Shown: positions 36,139-44,829, numbered from the stretch's first letter. The stretch: DNA of 64,000 bases from an uncultured Bacteroidales bacterium (GCA_949286415.1 CASEBV010000015.1:1-64000); one strand, 5' to 3'. Made by a program: numbers and translations. The notes: generated from the sequence alone by a model not told the origin.

Positions 36139-36186
36139 ACAGGCGGCGGCCGTACAGCAACACTGGCGGCAGCCGCCTGTTTTTTC
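36139..36186 (+). terminator. Terminator after the DUF4301 gene
   Basis: ACAGGCGGC and GCCGCCTGT arms with an internal bulge and loop, followed by TTTTTTCC. Confidence 0.7.
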
Positions 36187-36228
36187 CTGTTTTTGCCGCA
36201 CTTGTCTTGCCCAATCACGAAAATGCGT

Positions 36229-36236
36229 TATATTTG
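36229..36236 (+). promoter_or_regulatory. Promoter of the lipoprotein at 36277
   Basis: TATATTTG with CTTG 19 bases upstream, about 40 bases before the ATG. Confidence 0.65.
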
Positions 36237-36276
36237 CGCCGTGTATTAATCCTGAGCCGGTATAATTCAATGCCGG

Positions 36277-36726
36277 ATGATAAATAGTTTCAGATATTTC
36301 TTTCTTTTTGCAGCAGTGATGCCGCTGCTGTGCTCATGCATGATGATGACCGATGATGAAGTGATGACAGATGCTTTCGGACGCGTAAGTCTCTCTGTCC
36401 GGGGATATGTTTATCAGTCGGAATCCAGACCTGATGACCCTGCTTCATTTCAGCCGGTCACGGTCTCTGTATACGGGCGCCGGGATGTCACTTTTGAAAA
36501 ACAGACAGCGTCTTCCATGGGGGAGACATCAGCTTCAGGATATTATGAAGTCAATCTGAGCTTTGTCCTTGAGGGGGACATCCTCATAAAAGTCTCTGTC
36601 ACGAATGATTCCGGGCAGGAGTCTTATGTTACCGGTATTTATTCATGGGCTGACAGCTTTTATGACAGGGAGCATGGCCTGTATTTTTGCAATATGCATC
36701 CTCTCTATATGGATTCGGGAATGTGA
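36277..36726 (+). CDS. Small putative lipoprotein, RSAP-like
   Basis: 149 residues. Signal MINSFRYFFLFAAVMPLLCSC with lipobox Cys, then MMMTDDEVMTDAFGRVSLSVRGYV. The mature part looks like a single beta-sandwich with a variable insertion: VTVSVYGRRDVTF, SASGYYEVNLSF, ILIKVSVTND. It resembles the lipoprotein at 27262 in length and layout but more distantly, so it may belong to the same radical-SAM-associated lipoprotein group. No partner gene nearby. Convergent with the AraC-type gene, 4 bases apart at their stops. Confidence 0.65.
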   Translation: MINSFRYFFLFAAVMPLLCSCMMMTDDEVMTDAFGRVSLSVRGYVYQSESRPDDPASFQPVTVSVYGRRDVTFEKQTASSMGETSASGYYEVNLSFVLEGDILIKVSVTNDSGQESYVTGIYSWADSFYDREHGLYFCNMHPLYMDSGM

Positions 36727-36730
36727 CGCC

Positions 36731-37909
36731 TTACGCTGCGGCATCCGGATTGCCGGCTGTATCCCTCCATTTCTTTGGTGTGCACCCTACGAATTTAGTG
36801 AACTGGCGATGGAAATTGGATCTGTCGCTGAATCCGGCAATTTCACCGATGAGGTTGATTGATGTCTCCTTTTTTTCAAGGAGCATCTGCTTGGCGTCAT
36901 TGATGCGCAGCCTTGTCCTCCATGTCCTGAAGTCTTCTCCGACTTTTTCTGAAAAATAAAGCTGCAGCATTTCCCGTGTCGTGCCTATTTCATGGGCAGT
37001 TTCTTCCCGGCTCTTGTCATATTCCCTGTATTTTTTCTCGGAAACCCATTTTTTCAGTGAGGTTTCTATTGCCGAAAATTCTGAACTGACGTCATCGGTG
37101 TTGAGCCCTCCGAGAACATTTCCATTCTCATGCTTTCTTCCTTTTGCCGTTTTCTTTTTCCTGAAAGACCTCTGCTCGCTGAACGCGCTGTGCCCGAATG
37201 CATCGAGGAGCAATTTGTGACTGCCGAGGAATGAGATGAAATTGCCTGCAAAATATACCATATAAAGTATATAGAAGAAATTGTAGATTATGATGAGATT
37301 CTGGGGCAGGAACATGTATATCAGCACGAACATGGTCGTGAGCATTGTAAGGATGTAGCAGAACCTGAGCCATTTCACCTTGTGCTCCTCATCTTCGTCA
37401 TAGTATTTTTCAAGCAGCTCAAGCGATTTCCTGTATGCCTTGTCAAATATTATTATAAGATATGAATTCTGAATGACAAAGAGTACTGTTGCCGTAACCA
37501 GCATGCCCTTGTGGAACAAGGCATTGTCTGAGAAAAAACTTTCTGTGAGCAGGGCGCTCACGACAAACAGGATGAATACGCTGATCATGAATCTTCCGGA
37601 GTCGATGTATCTCGGCTGCATGAGATTTATCAGTGAATACGACATCAATATGGAGGAGAATGCCGCTATTATGAGTGTCGTAAGGACAGAAAATTCGCCG
37701 TAGTCGGGAATGTCGGAGTGATACAGTGTATATCCGAAGACAAATGCTCCTACCAGAAAATTGGTCGCAATGGTCGTCTTTGCGCGTGTGAGTTTCTTCG
37801 CGTATTCTGTCTTGGGGACATTTATGAGCATGATAAGCACTGCCAGTGTCAGCGATACTGTCAAAGCAACGCCCTGGATGAACCTTATGTCCAGAAATAG
37901 CGACAACAT
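36731..37909 (-). CDS. AraC-type regulator with seven predicted membrane helices
   Basis: 392 residues. Seven hydrophobic segments can be drawn in the first 230 residues (about 12-30, 47-63, 73-95, 105-122, 134-155, 184-203, 207-228). A linker of about 70 charged residues leads to a C-terminal AraC/HTH_18 DNA-binding domain (about 295-385): HEIGTTREMLQLYFSEKVG, FRTWRTRLRINDAKQML, and IGEIAGFSDRSNFHRQFTKFVGCTPKKWRD. It therefore seems to be a membrane-bound one-component sensor. Signal and targets are unknown. Promoter at 37950-37957. Confidence 0.85.
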   Translation of the reverse strand: MLSLFLDIRFIQGVALTVSLTLAVLIMLINVPKTEYAKKLTRAKTTIATNFLVGAFVFGYTLYHSDIPDYGEFSVLTTLIIAAFSSILMSYSLINLMQPRYIDSGRFMISVFILFVVSALLTESFFSDNALFHKGMLVTATVLFVIQNSYLIIIFDKAYRKSLELLEKYYDEDEEHKVKWLRFCYILTMLTTMFVLIYMFLPQNLIIIYNFFYILYMVYFAGNFISFLGSHKLLLDAFGHSAFSEQRSFRKKKTAKGRKHENGNVLGGLNTDDVSSEFSAIETSLKKWVSEKKYREYDKSREETAHEIGTTREMLQLYFSEKVGEDFRTWRTRLRINDAKQMLLEKKETSINLIGEIAGFSDRSNFHRQFTKFVGCTPKKWRDTAGNPDAAA

Positions 37910-37949
37910 TTGTGTGCAGGTTAAGAAATGTCCCGAAGTGAATAGAATT

Positions 37950-37957
37950 CAAATTTA
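37950..37957 (-). promoter_or_regulatory. Promoter of the AraC-type gene
   Basis: TAAATTTG on the minus strand, 40 bases before the ATG. It lies in the T-run of the upstream gene's terminator, so the two genes are separate units. Confidence 0.55.
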
Positions 37958-37994
37958 AAAAGGGATTCCGGATATCCGGTGTCCGGAATCCCTG
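37957..37994 (-). terminator. Terminator after the deoxyhypusine-synthase-like gene
   Basis: Arms GGGATTCCGGA and TCCGGAATCCC around a short loop, followed on the minus strand by TTTTTAAATTT. Confidence 0.8.
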
Positions 37995-38016
37995 TATGTC
38001 CGGCGTAGGGCGGCAG

Positions 38017-38991
38017 TTACCACCCGAGAATGTATGCGAACATCAGCGGAGCCACTATGGTGGCGTCCGACTCCACAATGAAGCGCGGGGTGTCGACATC
38101 GAGCTTGCCCCATGTGATCTTCTCGTTCGGAACGGCGCCTGAATAAGAGCCGTATGATGTGGTGCTGTCGGAAATCTGGCAGAAGTATTTCCAGAGCGGT
38201 GTGCCTGTCCAGCCGAGGTCCTGTTCCATCATAGGCACGACGCAGATAGGGAAGTCTCCGGCTGTACCTCCTCCGATCTGGTAGAATCCCACGCCTTCGC
38301 CATCGGAGTTGTTCTTGTACCAGTCGGTGAGGAACATCATGGTCTCTATGCCGTTCTTGATGATGTGAGGGTCAAGCTCTCCCTTGATGCAATGGGCTGC
38401 GAAAATGTTTCCTGTCGTGCAGTCTTCCCATGCAGGGACAACAATCGGGATGTTTTTCTCGCAGGCTGCGAGCACCCAGCTGTCCTTCGGGTCGATTTCG
38501 TAGTACTGCTCGAGGACTCCGCTGCGCAGAAGCCTGTACATCACTTCATAAGGAAGGAGTCTCTCTCCCTTTGCCTGCATGTCTTTCCAGACATCGAGGA
38601 GATGGTGCTCGAGGCGGCGGAATGCCTCCTCTTCAGGGATGCATGTATCTGTGACACGGTTCATGTGGTTGTCAAGGAGCTCTTTCTCCTGTGCGGGAGT
38701 AAGATCCCTGTAGCCAGGTACTCTGTAGTAGTGGGAATGTGCCACCAGATTCATGATGTCTTCTTCCAGATTGTTGGCCGAGCAGGATACAATCTGGAAT
38801 TTGTCCTGACGGATCATCTCGGCGAGAGAAATGCCGAGTTCGGCCGTACTCATGGCTCCGGCCATTGCCAACATCATTTTTCCACCTCTGTTGATGTGCT
38901 CGTCAAATGCTTTGGCCGCATCTACAAGTGTGGCAGAGTTGAAATGACGGTAATGGTGGGTAATGAACTGTGAAATAGGTCCTTTTTCCAT
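38017..38991 (-). CDS. Deoxyhypusine synthase family protein
   Basis: 324 residues. It matches deoxyhypusine synthase in GKMMLAMAGAMSTAELGISLAEMI, the NAD-binding HYYRVPGYRDLT region, CITTGNIF-like CTTGNIFAA, VGFYQIGGGTAGDFPI and the catalytic-lysine motif ITWGKLDVD near the end. Bacteria lack eIF5A, and bacterial members characterised so far make homospermidine or related polyamines by aminobutyl transfer from spermidine, so a polyamine role is more likely than protein modification. It is divergent from lysA. Substrate not determinable here. Confidence 0.9.
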   Translation of the reverse strand: MEKGPISQFITHHYRHFNSATLVDAAKAFDEHINRGGKMMLAMAGAMSTAELGISLAEMIRQDKFQIVSCSANNLEEDIMNLVAHSHYYRVPGYRDLTPAQEKELLDNHMNRVTDTCIPEEEAFRRLEHHLLDVWKDMQAKGERLLPYEVMYRLLRSGVLEQYYEIDPKDSWVLAACEKNIPIVVPAWEDCTTGNIFAAHCIKGELDPHIIKNGIETMMFLTDWYKNNSDGEGVGFYQIGGGTAGDFPICVVPMMEQDLGWTGTPLWKYFCQISDSTTSYGSYSGAVPNEKITWGKLDVDTPRFIVESDATIVAPLMFAYILGW

Positions 38992-39032
38992 TTTTATAAC
39001 ATTTTGAACCGCGAAATTAACGAAATTTTCCC

Positions 39033-39040
39033 TATTTTTG
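39033..39040 (+). promoter_or_regulatory. Promoter of lysA
   Basis: TATTTTTG followed by CAACC. It overlaps an in-frame TTG at 39038, ruling that codon out as start and supporting the ATG at 39062. Confidence 0.6.
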
Positions 39041-39061
39041 CAACCGTTTGCGTTTAAAAAT

Positions 39062-40303
39062 ATGAAAGTACCCGATATTTTGCACAGCCGTAATCTTCAT
39101 GATGTCTTTGCGGAGACAGAGACCCCATTTTATTTTTACGACATGAGACTTTTCCGCCGGACAGTGGGGGAGCTTGCCTCGTTGTCGTCAAGATATGGCA
39201 TAAGGGTCCATTATGCCGTCAAGGCCAATTCTCAGGAGCGGCTCATGAAATACATTGCTTCTTTCGGCTTCGGTGCAGATTGTGTGAGCGGGAACGAGGT
39301 GCTTTATTCGTCCCGGTGCGGTTTCCGCCCGGAGAACATTGTGTTTGCGGGGGTGGGGAAGACGGACAGGGAAATCATTTCATCGCTGAAGCTTGGCATA
39401 GGTACTTTCAACTGCGAGTCGCTTGACGAGATATCCGTCGTGAATTCGCTTGCAGCATCGCTCGGCGTGAGGGCGAATGTATCAGTGCGAATCAATCCCG
39501 ATATTGACGCGCATACGCACAAATATGTGACGACCGGACTGTATGAGAACAAGTTCGGGATATCGCGCCATGAATTTGAGCCTCTCGTGCAGCTCCTCGG
39601 GCAGTGCGGCTCCGTCAATTTTCAGGGACTGCATTTCCATATCGGGTCACAGATAACAGATGTGGCTGAAGTCTACGGGCTTGAATGCCGGAGAGCCGCC
39701 GAGATTGTCACATGGTTCGAAGACAAAGGACTTACGGTAGAGAACATAGACCTTGGCGGAGGGCTCGGGGTCGACTATGAAGATCCTGACGGATCCCCTG
39801 TGCCGGACTTTGCATTGTGGTTCAGGACTATATCGGAAAATCTGCCCCTGCGTCCGTGGCAGTCCGTGCATGTGGAGCCGGGCCGTTCAGTTGTCGCCCA
39901 ATGCGGGACACTGATTTCAAGGGTGCTTTTTGTCAAGAGCGGGGAGACAAAGACATTCCTTATCCTTGATGCCGGCATGAACGACCTCATCCGTCCTGCT
40001 CTATACGGGGCCTATCATAAGATTGAGAATCTGTCCGCGTTACACAGGCCGGGAAATTTTCCCGTGTCTGCAGCATCCTCTGATGCGGCTGAAGGGCTGC
40101 AGGCATATGATGTGGTGGGGCCGGTGTGCGAATCCAGCGATGTGTGGGGCGCCGGACGCCTTCTTCCGCAGAGCCGCAGGCGTGATGTCATGGCCATCCG
40201 CAGCGCCGGAGCATATGGGCAAGTGATGTCCAGCAGATACAACCTGAGGGATTTGGCTCCGGCTGTATATTCGGATGACCTTTTGCCACAGGAAGGCGAA
40301 TAG
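39062..40303 (+). CDS. lysA: Diaminopimelate decarboxylase
   Basis: 413 residues. PLP fold type III enzyme converting meso-diaminopimelate to L-lysine. PLP lysine in HYAVKANSQ (K54), SGNEVLYSSRCGF, THKYVTTGLYENKFGI, HFHIGSQITDV, DLGGGLGVDY and VGPVCESSDVWG with the active-site Cys and Glu from the second subunit. These fit LysA rather than carboxynorspermidine decarboxylase, although the neighbour is polyamine-related. A short Ala/Ser insertion (SAASSDAAEG) precedes the Cys motif. Confidence 0.95.
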   Translation: MKVPDILHSRNLHDVFAETETPFYFYDMRLFRRTVGELASLSSRYGIRVHYAVKANSQERLMKYIASFGFGADCVSGNEVLYSSRCGFRPENIVFAGVGKTDREIISSLKLGIGTFNCESLDEISVVNSLAASLGVRANVSVRINPDIDAHTHKYVTTGLYENKFGISRHEFEPLVQLLGQCGSVNFQGLHFHIGSQITDVAEVYGLECRRAAEIVTWFEDKGLTVENIDLGGGLGVDYEDPDGSPVPDFALWFRTISENLPLRPWQSVHVEPGRSVVAQCGTLISRVLFVKSGETKTFLILDAGMNDLIRPALYGAYHKIENLSALHRPGNFPVSAASSDAAEGLQAYDVVGPVCESSDVWGAGRLLPQSRRRDVMAIRSAGAYGQVMSSRYNLRDLAPAVYSDDLLPQEGE

Positions 40304-40355
40304 CGAATATCCGGAGGATTAGTGAAAATTAAGACTGTACTTGCAATAAAAACAT

Positions 40356-40363
40356 TACCTTTG
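40356..40363 (+). promoter_or_regulatory. Promoter of ffh
   Basis: TACCTTTG followed by CAGG, about 66 bases before the ffh ATG. Confidence 0.55.
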
Positions 40364-40429
40364 CAGGAATTGCAGATATGTGCAGGAATCGGGACAATAA
40401 TCAAGAATTGAAACAATAATTGGAATAAT

Positions 40430-41761
40430 ATGTTTGAGAATCTCGTCGAAAGGCTTGAACGCTCCTTCAAGATACTGAAGGGAGAAGGCAAGATTACTGA
40501 AATAAATGTTGCGGAGACGCTGAAGGACATCAGGCGCGCTCTGCTTGATGCCGATGTCAGCTACAAGATAGCCAAGCAGTTCTGTGATGACGTGAAGCAG
40601 AAGGCCATCGGCATGAATGTGCTTACGGCCGTGAAGCCGGAGCAGATGATGGTCAAGATTGTCCATGACGAGCTGGCTGCCCTGATGGGAAGCGAGTCCA
40701 GCGACATCAATGTCAAGGGACAGCCCGGGGTTGTGCTCGTCGCCGGTCTGAACGGTTCAGGAAAAACTACATTGTGCGGCAAGCTCGCCCTCTATATCAA
40801 GAGCAAGAAAGGCATGAAGGTGCTGCTCGCCGCCTGCGATACATTCCGTCCGGCGGCAATTGACCAGCTGAAGGTTCTCGCCGAACAGGTGGATGTGCCG
40901 GTATATACCGAACCTGATGTGAAGGATCCCGTGAGAATCGCACGAAATGCCGTGGCATATGCCAAAAGGGAAGGATATTCAGTCGTAGTCATAGATACCG
41001 CAGGCCGTCTTGCCGTTGACCGGGAGCTTATGGACGAGATTGCGGCAGTCCACGATGCCGTGAAGCCGACCGAGACATTGTTCGTCGTGGATGCGATGAC
41101 AGGTCAGGATGCCGTGGAGACTGCCAGGGCATTCAACGACAGACTGGATTTCGACGGTGTGGTTCTGACCAAGATGGACGGGGACACCAGAGGCGGTGCA
41201 GCCCTTTCAATCAAGGCCGTCGTCGGCAAGCCCATCAAGTTCGTCAGCACTGGGGAGAAGATGGAAGCCCTTGATGTCTTCCACCCGAAGCGTATCGCAG
41301 ACCGTATCCTCGGCATGGGGGATGTCGTTACACTCGTGGAGAAGGCCCAGGAGCAGTTCGACGAGGAGCAGGCGCGCAGGCTGAAGAAGAAACTCGCCAA
41401 GAACCAGTTCACGCTCATGGATTTCTACGAGCAGATCCAGCAGGTGAAGAAGATGGGCAACATCAAGGACCTGGCATCCATGATTCCGGGCATGGGCAAG
41501 GCCCTCAAGGATGTGGACATAGACAACGATTCGTTCAAGAGCATAGAGGCCATCATCATGTCAATGACCCCGCAGGAGAGGGAGAAACCTGAAATCATCA
41601 ACGGCAGCCGCCGCAAACGCATTGCAGACGGCAGCGGCACATCTCTCCCTGAAGTAAACAGACTGCTGAAACAGTTTGAGAGCACACGCAAGATGATGAA
41701 GACCGTCATGGGAGGCGGCATGGCCGGGGCTATGCGCAGCATGGGGCGTCCGCGCCGTTGA
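40430..41761 (+). CDS. ffh: Signal recognition particle protein Ffh (SRP54)
   Basis: 443 residues. GTPase that with SRP RNA takes ribosomes making membrane proteins to FtsY. N-domain (1-90), G-domain with P loop GLNGSGKTT at 106-114, DTAGRLAVD, and TKMDGDTRGGAAL, then the methionine-rich M-domain (about 325-443: QQVKKMGNIKDLASMIPGMG, MSMTPQEREKPEII) that binds SRP RNA and signal peptides. Full length. The SRP RNA gene was not found in the window. Confidence 0.97.
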   Translation: MFENLVERLERSFKILKGEGKITEINVAETLKDIRRALLDADVSYKIAKQFCDDVKQKAIGMNVLTAVKPEQMMVKIVHDELAALMGSESSDINVKGQPGVVLVAGLNGSGKTTLCGKLALYIKSKKGMKVLLAACDTFRPAAIDQLKVLAEQVDVPVYTEPDVKDPVRIARNAVAYAKREGYSVVVIDTAGRLAVDRELMDEIAAVHDAVKPTETLFVVDAMTGQDAVETARAFNDRLDFDGVVLTKMDGDTRGGAALSIKAVVGKPIKFVSTGEKMEALDVFHPKRIADRILGMGDVVTLVEKAQEQFDEEQARRLKKKLAKNQFTLMDFYEQIQQVKKMGNIKDLASMIPGMGKALKDVDIDNDSFKSIEAIIMSMTPQEREKPEIINGSRRKRIADGSGTSLPEVNRLLKQFESTRKMMKTVMGGGMAGAMRSMGRPRR

Positions 41762-41786
41762 AACAGGCTGCCGGCGTGTCAAAAGA

Positions 41787-42125
41787 CTATTTGAATACTT
41801 CTTCCGGAGACAGCCCGAGCAATGCCATTTTCTTGAGTATCTGCGGTACTTCATCCTGTATGAATGCCGAACGCTGCTGTTCAAGTACGAGTTCTCTTGC
41901 GTTGTCGGCAATGAAATACCCTATGCCTCTTCTGTTGAAGATGATACCTGCGTCAGTGAGTTTTTCATAACTGCGCATCACTGTATTGGGATTTACTCCG
42001 ATTTCCGCACCGAAGTCCCTGACAGACGGAATCCTTCCTCCCTGCCCCAGTTCCCCTGAGAGAATCCTGTCACAGACGGAGTCGCATATCTGCATGTATA
42101 TCGGTTTGTTGGCATCAAATTCCAT
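41787..42125 (-). CDS. GntR-family regulator (YtrA type)
   Basis: 113 codons (start at 42125, MEFDANKPIYMQICDSVCDRIL). Residues 8-75 are a winged helix domain: GGRIPSVRDFGAEIGVNPNTVMRSYEKLTDAGIIFNRRGIGYFI. The short C-terminal tail, with no large ligand domain, marks the YtrA subgroup, which usually controls ABC transporter genes in its own operon. It is the third gene of such an operon here, 8 bases after the permease. The palindrome at 43829-43850 is the likely operator. The upstream extension of the frame has no homology. Confidence 0.9.
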   Translation of the reverse strand: MEFDANKPIYMQICDSVCDRILSGELGQGGRIPSVRDFGAEIGVNPNTVMRSYEKLTDAGIIFNRRGIGYFIADNARELVLEQQRSAFIQDEVPQILKKMALLGLSPEEVFK

Positions 42126-42133
42126 AGTACGGT

Positions 42134-42904
42134 CTAATATTGGATTTTTCTGATTCTGAAGTAAATGAGAATGTAAAATACAATAATCTGAAGGACTGCC
42201 AGTACTGTGGCCCATGTGCTGAAGTCAGTGTCGGCGATCATATCCAGTTCTTCCACAGACATGTTTGCCATATTTTTCAGTACAAAGAAGACTGCAAACA
42301 GCAGGATGATGCCGAGCCCGAAGAGGACGAGTATGCTCTTGGATATTTTCCCTTTTCTGAAAAATACGGCTCCGAGCAGAAAGAACAGCATTCCTGCATG
42401 TACGCTCAAGAGCATGTGTCCGGTCATTTCCTTCATTGCAATGCCGAAGAATATGCCTTCGCCGATGTGGACAGCGAGGGATTCCCGCATTTCTTCGCCG
42501 CTGGCAATTGTGCACAGGAAGTCGGATGTCATGTAAATGGCGATGAAGGCGGCCGGTATGATGACGGCCGTATTTATTATCATGCTTGCCGTCTTTTCAA
42601 ATGTCGAGGCCGGGACAAGCATGAAATTCCCTCCGGCCCTCTTGTCAGTGACATAGCCGAAGCATGTGGCAGGAAGCCATACACAGAAAATTACCACAGA
42701 GATGCTCCAGAAAGTATCCCGGGCTCCGATGCCTGCATAGCTGTAGTCGTAGTTCCCGATCAGCGAGAACATCAGTGACAGCATGGCGGCAAAAACCGGG
42801 ATGAGTCCGAAGCAGAGTATCTTGAGCCAGTTGTCGGAATAAAGTCTTGTAAGGTCGCTCAGGAAATATTTCCCGAATCTTCTGAAATTGAATATGTCGT
42901 CCAT
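42134..42904 (-). CDS. ABC transporter membrane protein
   Basis: 256 residues from ATG 42904 (MDDIFNFRRFGKYFLSDLTRLYS); an earlier ATG is possible. Six hydrophobic stretches can be drawn: WLKILCFGLIPVFAAMLSLM, FWSISVVIFCVWLPATCF, IINTAVIIPAAFIAIYM, GHMLLSVHAGMLFFLLGAVF, ILVLFGLGIILLFAVFFVL and WATVLAVLQIIVFYILIYF. No signature gives the substrate. It is flanked by an ATPase and a GntR regulator in one operon, so export of a toxic compound or peptide is a fair inference. Confidence 0.75.
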   Translation of the reverse strand: MDDIFNFRRFGKYFLSDLTRLYSDNWLKILCFGLIPVFAAMLSLMFSLIGNYDYSYAGIGARDTFWSISVVIFCVWLPATCFGYVTDKRAGGNFMLVPASTFEKTASMIINTAVIIPAAFIAIYMTSDFLCTIASGEEMRESLAVHIGEGIFFGIAMKEMTGHMLLSVHAGMLFFLLGAVFFRKGKISKSILVLFGLGIILLFAVFFVLKNMANMSVEELDMIADTDFSTWATVLAVLQIIVFYILIYFRIRKIQY

Positions 42905-42981
42905 TTTGTGTGTCATTTGGTTTATGGTCTGAAATTCCGTATGGTGCGAGTTCATGGGGTATGCAATGTCATGAAAATCTT

Positions 42982-43809
42982 TTATTTTGAGAATATGCCC
43001 TTGACCAGTTCCTTGTGAAGGTGAACTGTGTTGAACAAAGCCTCGATGTTGACCTTGCTTTCTTCTCCGGAAGTATTCAGAAGTACCTGGATGCTGCCTC
43101 CGGGGATCAGTTCGCTGTACAGCGCTTCCGGATGCTTCGTATTCGAGTAGTCGAAGAAAAGCTTTTCCGAAATTTCATTGAGGGAGGCGTTGAGAAGGAC
43201 ATCCTGCCGGTCAAGTATGATTATGGGGTCGATGATGTTCTCCAGGTCCCTTACCTGATGGGTGGAAATGAGAAGAGTCGAGTCTTCGGCGGTATATTTT
43301 GTGACCGCTTTCCGGAACTGTGCCTTTGAAGGTATGTCCAGCCCGTTGGTCGGCTCGTCCATGAAGAGATACTTGCAGTTGCAGGCAAGTGCAAAGGAGA
43401 TGTATGATTTCTTGAGCTGTCCGAAAGACATCCTGTTCATTTTTTGACCAGGGTCAGTCTCGAAAATCCCCATCAGCTCCCTGAATTTGTCAAGTTCAAA
43501 GCCGTTCCAGAACTTGCCGTAGTTCTTCGCGTATGCTTCAGCGGTCATGGACAGCGCCGCAACCTCGTCGCTCAGAAAATATTCCAGGGACAGGAATGAC
43601 GGTTTTCTTTCAAACGGGTCGTATCCGTCGATGTCAATCCGTCCGCTGCCGGCTTTCTTGAGCCCGCACAGCAGAGTGAGAAGAGTCGTCTTGCCTACAC
43701 CGTTTTCTCCGAGCAAGCCGTAGACCTTCCCCTCCTCGAGCTTCATTGAAATGTTTTTCAGCACAGTATTGTTGCCGTAGCTGAAAGTGATGTCGTCAAT
43801 AGTTATCAT
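42982..43809 (-). CDS. ABC transporter ATP-binding protein
   Basis: 275 residues. Walker A GLLGENGVGKTTLL (about 31-44), signature-like MSFGQLKKSYISFA (an altered LSGGQ), Walker B KYLFMDEPTNGLD, and switch His in LISTHQVRDLE. A C-terminal extension (about 210-275) of unknown use is present, as in drug or antibiotic export ATPases. First gene of the three-gene unit, behind promoter and operator at 43829-43860. Confidence 0.92.
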   Translation of the reverse strand: MITIDDITFSYGNNTVLKNISMKLEEGKVYGLLGENGVGKTTLLTLLCGLKKAGSGRIDIDGYDPFERKPSFLSLEYFLSDEVAALSMTAEAYAKNYGKFWNGFELDKFRELMGIFETDPGQKMNRMSFGQLKKSYISFALACNCKYLFMDEPTNGLDIPSKAQFRKAVTKYTAEDSTLLISTHQVRDLENIIDPIIILDRQDVLLNASLNEISEKLFFDYSNTKHPEALYSELIPGGSIQVLLNTSGEESKVNIEALFNTVHLHKELVKGIFSK

Positions 43810-43828
43810 AACCTGTATTTGTTGAGTA

Positions 43829-43850
43829 GTGTATTAGTGAAGTAATACAC
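43829..43850. promoter_or_regulatory. GntR operator: perfect inverted repeat
   Basis: GTGTATTA (43829-43836) and TAATACAC (43843-43850) with a 6-base spacer. It sits just downstream of the -7 element, over the expected transcription start, so bound repressor would block initiation. The half-site type agrees with YtrA-type GntR regulators, one of which is encoded in this operon. Confidence 0.75.
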
Positions 43851-43852
43851 TG

Positions 43853-43860
43853 CAAATATA
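43853..43860 (-). promoter_or_regulatory. Promoter of the ABC-GntR operon
   Basis: TATATTTG on the minus strand with TTTG exactly 19 bases upstream: the best promoter match in the window. Confidence 0.8.
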
Positions 43861-43910
43861 GGCATCAATTTCAATTCTGCAAATAATTTTTGAATTAATT
43901 TGTGCTGAAT

Positions 43911-44804
43911 CTATCCCCGCGGAATCGGGCGGTGTCCGGATTGCCGGAGCCGTTTTTCGTTGGCTGCGAGCTGCTGCCTGTCCTCATCGGGAAGGGCGAA
44001 GCCGCAGAATCTGTCCCAGATGTAGCCGACGGCCTGGTCAGACGGATGGAGCATGTCCTCGGCATAGAAGCGGTAGTCGCGGAGCTCGTCCATCATGATT
44101 TCATATGACGGGAAATATTCGCACCTGTCATGGAAGATGGAGCAGAGCCTGTCGGCGGCAAGCAGCAGGGAGGCCTTGCTTACCTGATTGCCGTGCGCCC
44201 CGTCCTTGAAGTGCCTGATAGGGCTGACTGTCAGGATAAAGCTTCGGCCTCCGGTGACGGAAGTCCTGTCCGGCCTGTCGTCACTGATGATTTCGGAAAG
44301 GACCCTGACGGTATCCCCGGGTTCCATGCGTTCTCTGACGAACTCGCGGGCATCGCGCTTGAGACAGTTGGACACAATGATGTCTCCGGCTATGTGCCTG
44401 TAGCACCAGCTGGTGCCGAGTGTCATTATTACTTTGTTGCAGCCGTGCCAGAATTCCGAGGCCTCATGAAGCCTGCGGTTGGCATTTTCAAGGAAGGCCT
44501 CGGGATTTCTTCTTGCAAAGGAAGTGTGATGGCTGAAAGAGCAGACCAGTCCGGCCCCGCTGCCCATGGGCTCGCAGTCTTCCATGGTGAATTCACGGCA
44601 GTCCGTGAGCCTGGAGAGGGAATTGCAGATAGACTGCGGGTTGTACAGGGTGCCGAATGGATTGACGCATACATCAAAGCCGAGGGCAGACATCCGCACC
44701 CCGATATTGTCGGCAAAGCAGCTGCCGATTATCATGATTCTGTCTTTGTATGAGATTTGTATCCGGCTTTTGCCGCAGTCGACAGGAGTCTGCAGTTTCA
44801 ACAT
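43911..44804 (-). CDS. GSCFA domain protein
   Basis: 297 residues from ATG 44804 (MLKLQTPVDCGKSRIQIS); the frame runs further upstream but into the promoter. The name motif is present as IMIIGSCFADNIG, then NPFGTLYNPQSI, GTSWCYRH, LTVSPIRHFKDGAHGNQVSKA and the C-terminal YFPSYEIMMDELRDYRFYAEDMLHPSDQA. The fold is related to SGNH/GDSL esterases, with Ser in GSCFAD and Asp/His in ML-HPSD, so a carbohydrate or lipid esterase is likely; the substrate is unknown. Confidence 0.9.
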   Translation of the reverse strand: MLKLQTPVDCGKSRIQISYKDRIMIIGSCFADNIGVRMSALGFDVCVNPFGTLYNPQSICNSLSRLTDCREFTMEDCEPMGSGAGLVCSFSHHTSFARRNPEAFLENANRRLHEASEFWHGCNKVIMTLGTSWCYRHIAGDIIVSNCLKRDAREFVRERMEPGDTVRVLSEIISDDRPDRTSVTGGRSFILTVSPIRHFKDGAHGNQVSKASLLLAADRLCSIFHDRCEYFPSYEIMMDELRDYRFYAEDMLHPSDQAVGYIWDRFCGFALPDEDRQQLAANEKRLRQSGHRPIPRG

Positions 44805-44829
44805 GTCGTCATGAGTTTGATTCTGCGCC

